Shown here one piece after another: positions 40,699-48,586 of a stretch of DNA of 64,000 nucleotides. The notes under the pieces are model-generated. The model did no database searches. It was not told the DNA's origin and worked only from the letters and a program-made list of their open reading frames with translations. A program made the translations under genes and the position numbers. Where the stretch lies: the NCBI RefSeq assembly GCF_013359935.1, contig NZ_JABMCB010000206.1, forward strand, positions 434,001 to 498,000, in the 5' to 3' direction. The stretch comes from Paenibacillus xylanilyticus (GTDB lineage: Bacteria; Bacillota; Bacilli; Paenibacillales; Paenibacillaceae). Each line of letters starts with the position of its first letter. Position 1 is the stretch's first letter.

Positions 40699-42489
40699 TT
40701 ATTTGGTCAATTGTTCCATTTGTTCAATCAATTCTTTGAAGACACTCATGGCTTCGCGAATTGGCTGTGGTGAAGACATATCCACGCCTGCTTTTTTCAG
40801 AATATTGATGGAGTAGTCACTTCCACCACTCTTGAGGAAGCCGAGATAACGGTCTACCGCAGGCTGACCTTCTTCGAGAATCTGTTTGGAGAAGCTTGTT
40901 GCTGCAGAGAAGCCGGTTGCGTATTTATAAACATAAAAGCTGTTATAGAAATGGGGGATACGCGCCCACTCCATCTCGATATCCTTGTCAACAGCCATGC
41001 TGTTTCCATGGTATTTGACGTTAAGGTCATAATAAATTTCAGAGAGCAGCTGCGGCGTAAGGGCTTCGCCTTCTTCTGCACGCTCATGAATGATTTTCTC
41101 AAATTCTGCAAACATCGTTTGACGGAACACGGTGGTGCGGAATTGATCTGCATAGTATGTTAACAGATACAGCTTTTCCTTTGGATCCGTGGATTTGTTA
41201 AGCAGATAATCCATCAGCAGCGCCTCATTGGTTGTGGATGCAACTTCTGCAAGGAAAATGGTATATTGTGCATCCCGATACGGAAGGGAAGTATCCGAAT
41301 AATACGAATGCAAGGCATGACCCATTTCATGTGCCAGCGTAAACATGCTGTTCAGATTGTCTTTGTGGTTAAGCAAGACGTATGGGTGAGTGCCATATGC
41401 ACCCCAGCTGTATGCGCCTGATCGTTTATTTTCGTTCTCGTATACGTCGATCCAGCGGTCATCATAACCCGCCTGCAGAGCATCTGCATAGTCCTTGCCA
41501 AGCGGTTTCAAACCATCTTTAACGGTTTGTTTGGCTTCCTCATAGGTAATATCCATTTTATACTCATCGACCAGTGGAGCGAACAGATCGTACATATGCA
41601 GTTGGTCCACACCGAGCAATTTTTTGCGCAGATCCATATAACGGTGCAGCAGTGGAAGGCTCTCATGAATGGTGTCCACCAGATTGGTGTAAACATCCGT
41701 TGGAATGTTGTCACCGTACAGGGACATCTCCATGACGGACGGATACTTCCGGACGTTGGCATAGAACATGTTTTTGGTGACGTTGGCATTCAGGGCTGCG
41801 GCAATGGTGTTCTTCTGTTTGGAATACGTTTCATACACGGCTTTGAAAGCACGTTCACGAACTTCGCGATTAGGATTCTCCAGGAACTGAATGTAACTTC
41901 CGTGGGTAAGCTCCACTTCGTTGCCATGTTCGTCCTTGATTTTGGGAAACTTGAGATCAGCGTTATTCAGCATGCTGAAGATCGTCTGTGGTGCCTGGGA
42001 CAAGTTGCCCACCTGTGCAAGCAGAGCTTCCTCCGTTTTGCTCAGGACATGCGCCTTTTCACGTTTCATCTCTTCCAGCGTGAACTTGAATGCAGACAAT
42101 TGCTCATCGGCAATGAATGCATCCAGCTGATCATCCGGTAGAGAGAGAATTTCGGGTGTCACAAAGGAAAGAGCTTCGCCAACACGTACACTCAGCTTTT
42201 GCGCTTTTTGGGACAGGTTTTGGTATGTAGGATTAGCTGTGTCTTCATCTTGATGCATGCGTGCATACACAAAGAGGCGTTCAATTTTGAGACTGACCTC
42301 ATCTTCGAGTTCGAAACATGCCTTAAGAGATTCCGGCTTGTTCAGCTTGCCTTGAAATTCGGAGGCTTTCTTGGTCAGAGACGTTACTTCTTCGTATTCC
42401 TGATCCCAGGCTTTCTGATCGGCGAACAAATCTTCGAGTTTCCAGGTATGTTCAGTTGGCACCTCGGAACGTTTCAATAATTGACTCAT
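40699..42489 (-). CDS. pepF: Oligoendopeptidase F (M3 family), with a possible longer secreted form
   Basis: The 596-residue form starts at ATG 42489, with AAAGGAGG eight bases upstream, and has the normal PepF length. The M3 zinc motif is TLAHEMGHALHSYYS near residue 385, with the third ligand glutamate in FLAEVASTTNEALL; YDDRW and YGTHPYVLLN are further family motifs. It degrades short peptides in the cytoplasm. The same frame stays open to a TTG at 42615 that has its own GGAGG eight bases upstream. That longer form would add 42 residues: a basic n-region (KYRK), a hydrophobic core (SLFVLLVLSLIPSSLS) and a signal-peptidase-like AQA site. Two localisation forms are therefore possible. Confidence 0.92.
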   Translation of the reverse strand: MSQLLKRSEVPTEHTWKLEDLFADQKAWDQEYEEVTSLTKKASEFQGKLNKPESLKACFELEDEVSLKIERLFVYARMHQDEDTANPTYQNLSQKAQKLSVRVGEALSFVTPEILSLPDDQLDAFIADEQLSAFKFTLEEMKREKAHVLSKTEEALLAQVGNLSQAPQTIFSMLNNADLKFPKIKDEHGNEVELTHGSYIQFLENPNREVRERAFKAVYETYSKQKNTIAAALNANVTKNMFYANVRKYPSVMEMSLYGDNIPTDVYTNLVDTIHESLPLLHRYMDLRKKLLGVDQLHMYDLFAPLVDEYKMDITYEEAKQTVKDGLKPLGKDYADALQAGYDDRWIDVYENENKRSGAYSWGAYGTHPYVLLNHKDNLNSMFTLAHEMGHALHSYYSDTSLPYRDAQYTIFLAEVASTTNEALLMDYLLNKSTDPKEKLYLLTYYADQFRTTVFRQTMFAEFEKIIHERAEEGEALTPQLLSEIYYDLNVKYHGNSMAVDKDIEMEWARIPHFYNSFYVYKYATGFSAATSFSKQILEEGQPAVDRYLGFLKSGGSDYSINILKKAGVDMSSPQPIREAMSVFKELIEQMEQLTK

Positions 42490-42687
42490 GGGAATCCTCC
42501 TTTGATGAAGTTGATGTATAGACCAGTCTGCCCCCGGCTCGCTCGCTTGTGCGGAGAGAGACGAAGGAATCAGACTGAGTACTAGCAAGACAAACAGCGA
42601 TTTGCGGTATTTCAAGCGGCCTTCCTCCTCACTATACGAACAATCCGGTATAGTATGGCCTCGGGCCTGTTGAAATATTTGAGAGCA

Positions 42688-42873
42688 CTAGGCTCCCATA
42701 TTGGCTAGGAAATAGACGATCAGGAAAAAAGCAAAACAAATCAGCAGTGTGGCAATGAGAGCCATTCCCCGCCGAAGTCGATCCGGGATGGAATTGCGTC
42801 CCAGAATAAGTACAGCTCCCAGACAAAAGGCAAGGATAATGAAGATGACGACATTGCTTGAGTCAAGCGGCAT
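42688..42873 (-). CDS. Small two-helix membrane protein
   Basis: A 61-residue protein with two hydrophobic helices (about residues 7-25 and 36-57) joined by a basic loop GRNSIPDRLRRG, so both ends are predicted outside and the loop inside. It begins four bases after the stop of the upstream 77-residue gene and uses the GAGGTG that spans that stop codon, which points to translational coupling. Function unknown; this kind of small membrane protein is common in Paenibacillus. Confidence 0.65.
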   Translation of the reverse strand: MPLDSSNVVIFIILAFCLGAVLILGRNSIPDRLRRGMALIATLLICFAFFLIVYFLANMGA

Positions 42874-42876
42874 CCA

Positions 42877-43110
42877 TTACACCTCTTTGAAAGCAGCCAT
42901 CAATTGACGCCATTCATCTTCGCGGTTCTCAAAATCAGCCTTAGGAAAACGGCGTTCAGCCCAGTGCATCAAGGCAGGGCGGCTGAGAAATGTGTGGCAT
43001 TCCTCGCCCCATTCTTCGGAAATTTCACGGAGTACGAGATATTTGCCCTGTACCTCTACAGTCATCATATTCCACTTGTCGGTTTTGTATATTTCATGTT
43101 TTTTTATCAT
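42877..43110 (-). CDS. Conserved small protein of unknown function
   Basis: A 77-residue soluble protein, strongly charged, with aromatic residues in regular positions (KYLVLREISEEWGEECHTFLSRPALMHWAERRFP). A TTGGAG site precedes ATG 43110. It has no signal or membrane segment. It forms a two-gene unit with the membrane protein just downstream. I cannot assign a family. Confidence 0.65.
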   Translation of the reverse strand: MIKKHEIYKTDKWNMMTVEVQGKYLVLREISEEWGEECHTFLSRPALMHWAERRFPKADFENREDEWRQLMAAFKEV

Positions 43111-43199
43111 AGGTAGTCTCCAAACTAACGGTTTTGGTAAAATGATACCGTACCCTACGATTCAAAGCAAATTTTTTCCGCATTTATTGAAAAGATAAA

Positions 43200-43228
43200 T
43201 TGCAATGTAGAAAGTCATACAGTATAAT
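43200..43228 (+). promoter_or_regulatory. Promoter of the cold-shock gene
   Basis: TTGCAA at 43200-43205 and TATAAT at 43223-43228 with a 17-bp spacer. The mRNA would begin near 43235, immediately before a TCGCCA/TGGCGA hairpin at 43237-43252, leaving a leader of only about 40 bases. Confidence 0.7.
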
Positions 43229-43273
43229 TAGGGTATTCGCCATAGATGGCGATATTTTTAGGAGGTTGTTCAT

Positions 43274-43471
43274 TTGAAAGGTACAGTTAAATGGTTTAAC
43301 GCAGAAAAAGGCTATGGCTTTATTTCAGTTGAAGGCGGCGAGGACGTATTCGTACATTTCTCCGCAATCCAAGGCGACGGCTTTAAAACATTGGAAGAAG
43401 GTCAAGCGGTAGAATTCGAAATCACTGATGGAAACCGTGGTCCTCAAGCAGCTAACGTAATTAAATTGTAA
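43274..43471 (+). CDS. cspA: Cold-shock protein (CspA family)
   Basis: A 65-residue single-domain cold-shock protein that binds single-stranded RNA and DNA. RNP1 is KGYGFI and RNP2 is VFVHF, both intact; the surrounding WFNAEKG and AIQGDGFKTL segments are standard. It starts with TTG after AGGAGG. It is followed by a strong terminator. Such proteins act as RNA chaperones both in the cold and in normal growth. The short leader with a 5'-terminal hairpin differs from the long cold-box leaders of classic cspA genes. Confidence 0.95.
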   Translation: MKGTVKWFNAEKGYGFISVEGGEDVFVHFSAIQGDGFKTLEEGQAVEFEITDGNRGPQAANVIKL

Positions 43472-43532
43472 GATTTTTCCGTTTATCGGATTTCTTATAA
43501 ATGATTGGCTTCTAGCTGAATATAAAGAACCC

Positions 43533-43566
43533 AAGCACAGTCCCCCTCGGGAGACTGTGCTTTTTT
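43533..43566 (+). terminator. Bidirectional terminator between cspA and the MFS gene
   Basis: AAGCACAGTC with its complement GACTGTGCTT, flanked by A and T runs. Confidence 0.9.
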
Positions 43567-43597
43567 GTGTTCATATGTGGCAAAGGTTGTATAGCGC

Positions 43598-44776
43598 TCA
43601 TTGCGCACGATTGGTCATGCTGGACAGCAGCTTCAGGACGAAGCCAACAAGTGCAGCGAGTGAGAATGCCATTGCTGTGAGATAGAAAACATGCCTGCCG
43701 GCATGATCCAATATCAAACCGCCAAAGGTTCCGCTGAGCAGACCAGAGGCACTGGACCACACAATGGTAAACAGGGCCATTCCTGTTGCACGGTACGCAT
43801 CGGGAACAAGGCGTGTAATATAGCGGACGGCTGTCACGTAGAAAATGCCGAAGGTAACGCTGTGCATGGTCTGAATCGCAACAACAGCCGCAGGTGTATC
43901 CGAGACAGACATTAGCAATAAACGAATGGTGTACATCAGCGCAACGAACGTGAGGAGTGGAAGCTCCTTATAACGATTGCCATACTTGCTGAGCAGTAGA
44001 AAAATCGGAATTTCACTCACGGAAGAGATGAGCAAAGACCAGCCGATTAGCCCTTCACTGGCACCGAGGTCCTTCAGCGTGATGGTGAGAAAAGCCTCGT
44101 TCATCCGGTGACCCAGTGCCAGCAGGAAGACACAGCCGAAAAAGCTAAGGACATCCCTCCGTTTCAAGATCGCCCACAGCCCTGAAAGGTCCATTTTACT
44201 GGTAGTGCCAGAAGGCTCTTCCTGATCCTGTAATCGGAAACTGATCAGAAGTGTAATGGCCGCAAGTGCGATGCACACCCACATCGTCCATCCCGGTCCA
44301 AAAGAGCCAAGAAAATACCCGATGCTTAATGCAAAAAATGCGTAGCCGATCGAGCCGAAAACACGAATGGACGTGAAGTTGCGGCCATATTTGCTTGCAG
44401 TTGTAATCGCCATCGTATCGGCAAGGGGATAAACCGGATAGTAGAAAAAGTAAAACAAGGTTACCAGGATAAATACCTGTCCGAAGGACGTGGCATTTGC
44501 CAGCATGACACCTGTAATCAATTGTCCGCCTAGCAGAATGATCATGACTTTGCGGACCGTTTTATAGCGATCACTGGCCATGCTCCAGAACATGTTGGAG
44601 AATACCGAAACAAGTGGACCGATCCCGTACAGGTATCCAATTTCAGCCCGGCTGAATCCCAGATGACTGAAATACAGCTGCAAATAGGATACAACCAGTA
44701 CGGTAGAGCCGAAGATTGTGAACATTAGTGCCCGCAGCCAGTTTTGATCCGGGCGGGCGTTGTGACTTAATTTCAT
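43598..44776 (-). CDS. MFS transporter (MFS_1-like, PP1/nucleoside symporter style)
   Basis: A 392-residue, 12-helix permease. Start at ATG 44776; the ATG at 44791 has no ribosome site, whereas GGAG lies about 11 bases before 44776. The first half contains FSRAEIGYLYGIGPLVSVFSNMFWSMASDRYKT and FYFFYYPVYPLADTMAITTASKYGRNFTS in the manner of the LacY/PP1-like MFS_1-like family, with sugars, phenylpropionate or nucleosides as typical solutes. The substrate is unknown. It runs in the same direction as the upstream MOP-family gene, with 35 bp between them, so cotranscription is likely. Confidence 0.82.
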   Translation of the reverse strand: MKLSHNARPDQNWLRALMFTIFGSTVLVVSYLQLYFSHLGFSRAEIGYLYGIGPLVSVFSNMFWSMASDRYKTVRKVMIILLGGQLITGVMLANATSFGQVFILVTLFYFFYYPVYPLADTMAITTASKYGRNFTSIRVFGSIGYAFFALSIGYFLGSFGPGWTMWVCIALAAITLLISFRLQDQEEPSGTTSKMDLSGLWAILKRRDVLSFFGCVFLLALGHRMNEAFLTITLKDLGASEGLIGWSLLISSVSEIPIFLLLSKYGNRYKELPLLTFVALMYTIRLLLMSVSDTPAAVVAIQTMHSVTFGIFYVTAVRYITRLVPDAYRATGMALFTIVWSSASGLLSGTFGGLILDHAGRHVFYLTAMAFSLAALVGFVLKLLSSMTNRAQ

Positions 44777-44811
44777 GTTGAGAGACTCCATTCTTCAATG
44801 CATTTCAATAT

Positions 44812-46152
44812 TTAGCCTTTAAGTGAAGGTGATTTTCCGGACGGTGCAGCAGACATGGAAGGCTCTTTCTGCGTGCGCCTGATGACAAGCCAGACAATGA
44901 TCAGTTCGGCAAGCAGGCCAAGAGACTGAGCGACCGCTCCGATCATGCCGTTCCACGCTGGAAATATGGTGACCAGAATGAGCAGTACGATAACCGTACA
45001 GATGGCATTGGCTGACTGGGACCGAAACATCGTTTTGGTTTGTCCCCGCAGCAGGATCAATCCATTGCTGAAGTCGAGAAAAGGTGAAATCAGCGGGAAT
45101 AGTACAAAGGCACGCAGTGTCCACAAGCTTTGCTGCAGCAGGTTGCCTTGAACGCTCATTACATTCTCCAGTACCCAGGGACCCAGAGGTGTGTAGGCAA
45201 TGGATACAGTCATGGCAAACGGAATAAATCCGGTGACCAGTGCGAATTTTTTCACCAGTTTGGCATCAATCTGATAGAAGTTCAGCACAATTTGATGGAT
45301 ATAAGTAAAAAAGCTCAGCATAAGCTGCATCAGACTGCTGGCTACAGCAAAAGAAGAGATGGCCAGCGCAATTCCGGTTGTTTTGCCAAGTACGATATTG
45401 ATGACGGGTCCGATGAACAAGGCCACAAAACTGGATAACAAGAGCGGTTTGTAGAAGCGAAAAACGTCTCCCTTGCTTTCAACAGGGTGATCTTCAAGCT
45501 TGGCTGGCATGCTTCGCTTGATGCTGTTTCCTTCCAGAAAGCTCACCAGGGCCTCGATCATCATGCCTGCCGCAAAAATGATAGCGCCTACACGACCACT
45601 GTTAATGCTGTCTGTATAGATGAAATACAGAGACAGGCCGTACATGCCGCCAAGACGGAATAACATGCCGATGGTCAGCCATTTGGTCCGGTTATTCGTA
45701 ATAATGATGCCCTGGTAGATATTGCGAATGACGGAGAAAATGCTGACGTACATCAGAATTTCATAAACATCAATCACTTTGGTCAACAGATCGGGACTCA
45801 CGCCAAACAGATATTTAAAAACTACTGTACCAACAGGAGAGTATACGATAAGGAATCCAATTAGCAGTACGCAGGCAAGAAATATTTTGGTGACGAATGT
45901 GAGGGCCTGAAAAGAAAGGCGGTCCCGTACCAGCGCAGAACAGGTTTGCCGCAGCAGTGTGGAGGGGCGTTCGGTAAGGGTCAGCAGACTGCCGGCAATG
46001 GCGTAGCTGGCAATGACCGTCTCCGGGTGGGCAGATCTGGCGAGTGTACTATTAATAATCACGTGAGAAATGGTAACCAAAGAGGCGGATATGCCGAGCG
46101 GCACAAAAAAAGCAAATAACCGTCTCCACGAGAGAGGCTCACTTGACGTCAT
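44812..46152 (-). CDS. MOP-superfamily (MATE-like) membrane transporter
   Basis: A 446-residue protein with 12 predicted transmembrane helices and pseudo-twofold halves. The sequence is diverged from drug-exporting MATE proteins; SLLTLTERPSTLLRQTCSALV in the first half and the pattern of paired helices suggest the MatE/progressive-ankylosis side of the multidrug/oligosaccharidyl-lipid/polysaccharide flippase superfamily. Substrate unknown. AAAGGAG precedes ATG 46152. It is probably cotranscribed with the MFS gene and is divergent from the sesquarterpene synthase gene, sharing a 179-bp intergenic region. A link to isoprenoid lipids is only suggested by position. Confidence 0.7.
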   Translation of the reverse strand: MTSSEPLSWRRLFAFFVPLGISASLVTISHVIINSTLARSAHPETVIASYAIAGSLLTLTERPSTLLRQTCSALVRDRLSFQALTFVTKIFLACVLLIGFLIVYSPVGTVVFKYLFGVSPDLLTKVIDVYEILMYVSIFSVIRNIYQGIIITNNRTKWLTIGMLFRLGGMYGLSLYFIYTDSINSGRVGAIIFAAGMMIEALVSFLEGNSIKRSMPAKLEDHPVESKGDVFRFYKPLLLSSFVALFIGPVINIVLGKTTGIALAISSFAVASSLMQLMLSFFTYIHQIVLNFYQIDAKLVKKFALVTGFIPFAMTVSIAYTPLGPWVLENVMSVQGNLLQQSLWTLRAFVLFPLISPFLDFSNGLILLRGQTKTMFRSQSANAICTVIVLLILVTIFPAWNGMIGAVAQSLGLLAELIIVWLVIRRTQKEPSMSAAPSGKSPSLKG

Positions 46153-46246
46153 GTCAACGACTCCTTTGATGGATGAAATATGCTTAGTATATCACAAAGA
46201 CTTGGCAGCGGATGCGATTTTTTGCCGTGATTATGCGGTAGATCAT

Positions 46247-46275
46247 TTGTACAATTAAGGGGTTCATATTATAAT
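46247..46275 (+). promoter_or_regulatory. Promoter of the ytpB gene
   Basis: TTGTAC at 46247-46252 and TATAAT at 46270-46275 with a 17-bp spacer, about 57 bp before the TTG start. Confidence 0.72.
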
Positions 46276-46331
46276 GGGATTGGTTAAAAATCGCTCTAAT
46301 ACGTATTCAACCAAGTGGAGGCACATTTATT

Positions 46332-47411
46332 TTGAGCCAATCTAATCAAAGTCGACATCAATATCCGCGGGGACCGCTGGAATTGATGAGAGGGGTGTAC
46401 AAGTACACCATTCCGGAAACGCGGAAAGAACTGGCTGCCTGGCGTGCTGAGGCCGAGAAAATTCCGAATGAGGAATTACGCAATCAGGCCCTGGCTAGTC
46501 TCAAAGACAAACAGTTTCACTGTGAAGGCGGAACGGTTTATGCTTTGCCTGATATGCCAAAGAGGCACATCCTGATTCCGCTCATTGTTTCTTATCAAAC
46601 TATTAGTGATTATTTGGACAATCTGTGCGACCGCAGCACATCGATGGACCCGAATGACTTTCGGCTTCTCCATCAATCCATGCTTGATGCGGTAGATCCC
46701 GAAGCAACACCAGTCAATTATTATGCGCTCCGAGAGGAGCAGGACGACGGTGGATACTTGCGGAATCTGGTGACAACATGTCAGGAGTTGACGCGTCAGC
46801 TGCCTGGATATGCGTCCGCCAAGCCCCAAATTCAGGATCTGGCAGGCCTATACACGGACCTGCAGGTATATAAGCACATCAAGCCGGAACTGAGAGAAAC
46901 GGCACTGCTCGAATGGTGGTCGGAGCACCGCCACCGAACACCTCAGTTCCGTTGGAACGAATTTGCCGCCGCGACCGGCTCTACGCTGGGCGTATTCATG
47001 CTGTTTCTGGCTGCAAGTGATGATCAGCTGACTGAAGAGCAGGCGGCCTCGATCCACACTGCCTATTTTCCGCATGTATGCGCATTGCACATTATGCTCG
47101 ATTATTTAATCGATCAGGATGAAGATCGTATCGGTGGAGATCTCAACTTCTGCAATTACTACGAGAATGTGGAGACGATGCTGGACCGCATTGCTTTTAT
47201 CGTGGAGATGGCCCGCAGTGATGTGCAGAATATTCCGGGCAGCGCTTTTCACCGGATGATTATCGAAGGACTGCTTGCCATTTACCTGTCTGATCCCAAA
47301 GTCAGCGAACAGCAGGAAGTTCGCGCCGTATCCAAGCGTTTGATGAAGAAGAGTCCAATGACCAGAGTTTTTTTCTTTATCTTCAGTCGCTGGATTCGCA
47401 AACATATGTAA
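46332..47411 (+). CDS. ytpB: Tetraprenyl-beta-curcumene synthase (YtpB family)
   Basis: A 359-residue class IB terpene synthase (DUF2600). It starts with TTG, ten bases after GTGGAGG. The aspartate-rich metal site is YQTISDYLDNLCDR (DYLDxxxxR) near residue 95, and a second acidic site is MLDYLIDQDEDR near residue 255. In B. subtilis YtpB cyclises all-trans-tetraprenyl diphosphate to tetraprenyl-beta-curcumene, which a squalene-hopene-type cyclase turns into C35 sesquarterpenes. No prenyl synthase or cyclase partner is in this window. The gene is followed 54 bp later by pfkA, possibly by read-through. Confidence 0.88.
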   Translation: MSQSNQSRHQYPRGPLELMRGVYKYTIPETRKELAAWRAEAEKIPNEELRNQALASLKDKQFHCEGGTVYALPDMPKRHILIPLIVSYQTISDYLDNLCDRSTSMDPNDFRLLHQSMLDAVDPEATPVNYYALREEQDDGGYLRNLVTTCQELTRQLPGYASAKPQIQDLAGLYTDLQVYKHIKPELRETALLEWWSEHRHRTPQFRWNEFAAATGSTLGVFMLFLAASDDQLTEEQAASIHTAYFPHVCALHIMLDYLIDQDEDRIGGDLNFCNYYENVETMLDRIAFIVEMARSDVQNIPGSAFHRMIIEGLLAIYLSDPKVSEQQEVRAVSKRLMKKSPMTRVFFFIFSRWIRKHM

Positions 47412-47465
47412 GTCAGGCGCATTGTTGCGGAAGCCTGAAGTGAAACTAGAGGAGGAAGAAACATC

Positions 47466-48437
47466 ATGACAGCAGTAAAAAAAATCGCAGTTTTAACGAG
47501 CGGTGGTGATTCACAAGGAATGAACGCGGCTGTTCGTGCGGTGGTTCGCAGCGGATTGTTCCACGGTCTCGAAGTATACGGGGTTCAACGCGGGTATCAG
47601 GGTCTGTTGAATAACGATATTTTCCCAATGGATCTGCGCAGTGTAGGTGACATCATTCAGCGTGGCGGAACGGTTTTGCAATCGGCTCGCTGCAAGGAGT
47701 TCTACACGGCAGAAGGCCAGCAAAAGGGAGCAGACATCCTGCGTGCCCGTGGCATTGATGGTCTGGTTGTTATCGGTGGGGACGGTTCTTACAATGGTGC
47801 CAACAAACTGAGCAAACTGGGGATCAACACGATGGGTCTTCCAGGAACCATTGACAATGACATCTCATTTACGGATTATACAATTGGATTCGATACAGCA
47901 GTAAGTGTAGTGGTAGATGCAGTCAACAAACTGCGTGATACCATGTCTTCTCATGAACGTTCTTCCATCGTTGAGGTTATGGGCCGCCACTGTGGCGATA
48001 TTGCACTTCATGCCGGACTGGCGTCCGGTGCCGAAACGATTCTTGTACCGGAAGTTCCATTCGACATGGATGAAGTGGCAGACCGGATGAAAGCCAACTT
48101 CGCACATGGTAAACGTCACAGTATCATTATCGTTGCTGAAGGCGTTGGCAGAGGCGAAGATGTGGCCAAAGAACTGATGGAACGCTGCCCGACATATGAG
48201 CCGCGTGTAACTGTACTGGGTCACATTCAACGTGGCGGTACGCCAACTCCGTTTGACCGTAACCTGGCCAGCCGTCTGGGTGACTTCGCTGTACGCAGCC
48301 TGATTTCCGGTGAGACCGACAAGGGTTGTGGGATTATCAAAGGTGAGCTGGTCCTGACAGATATCGATAAAGTCGTTAACACGAAAAAAGATTTCGACAT
48401 GAACACGTACGAACTTGCACAACGTTTATCTCAATAA
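47466..48437 (+). CDS. pfkA: 6-phosphofructokinase
   Basis: A 323-residue ATP-dependent PFK-A enzyme of glycolysis. Motifs: TSGGDSQGMNAA for ATP binding (the usual GGDAPGMN is altered at two positions), VVIGGDGSYNGA, PGTIDNDI with the catalytic TIDND aspartates, and GRHCGDIAL. The loop GRHC replaces the GRxAG of E. coli, a variant seen in other Firmicutes. AGGAGG precedes ATG 47466. pyk, its usual Bacillus neighbour, is not downstream: a terminator and a repeat array follow instead. Confidence 0.94.
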   Translation: MTAVKKIAVLTSGGDSQGMNAAVRAVVRSGLFHGLEVYGVQRGYQGLLNNDIFPMDLRSVGDIIQRGGTVLQSARCKEFYTAEGQQKGADILRARGIDGLVVIGGDGSYNGANKLSKLGINTMGLPGTIDNDISFTDYTIGFDTAVSVVVDAVNKLRDTMSSHERSSIVEVMGRHCGDIALHAGLASGAETILVPEVPFDMDEVADRMKANFAHGKRHSIIIVAEGVGRGEDVAKELMERCPTYEPRVTVLGHIQRGGTPTPFDRNLASRLGDFAVRSLISGETDKGCGIIKGELVLTDIDKVVNTKKDFDMNTYELAQRLSQ

Positions 48438-48446
48438 ACAACAATC

Positions 48447-48486
48447 AAAAGAGCACAGCCCGGGTTGACGGCGCTGTGCTTTTTTT
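48447..48486 (+). terminator. Terminator of pfkA
   Basis: AGCACAGC/GCTGTGCT stem with a 13-base loop, A-rich before and seven T residues after. Confidence 0.88.
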
Positions 48487-48488
48487 GC

Positions 48489-48560
48489 ATCACATGAAAT
48501 GTGATGTGATGTGATGTGATGTGATGTGATGTGATGTGATGTGATGTAAAGTAATGTGAG
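48489..48560. repeat. (GTGAT)9 pentanucleotide array joined to a palindrome
   Basis: Nine perfect copies of GTGAT run from 48501 to 48545, followed by three decayed copies to 48560. The array starts inside the right arm of a perfect 17-bp palindrome at 48489-48505 (ATCACAT-GAA-ATGTGAT), so its left arm can pair with any repeat unit. It lies between the pfkA terminator and the end of the MATE gene; it is non-coding. Confidence 0.95.
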
Positions 48561-48586
48561 CTTGCTTACTTTTATCCTTGAACTGA

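Noticed and set aside
42688..43110. Toxin-antitoxin pair formed by the two small minus-strand genes
   Set aside because: The close spacing is suggestive, but neither protein shows a toxin or DNA-binding motif.
48489..48560. CRISPR array
   Set aside because: The repeat unit is five bases with no spacers; it is a simple-sequence tract and no cas genes are present.
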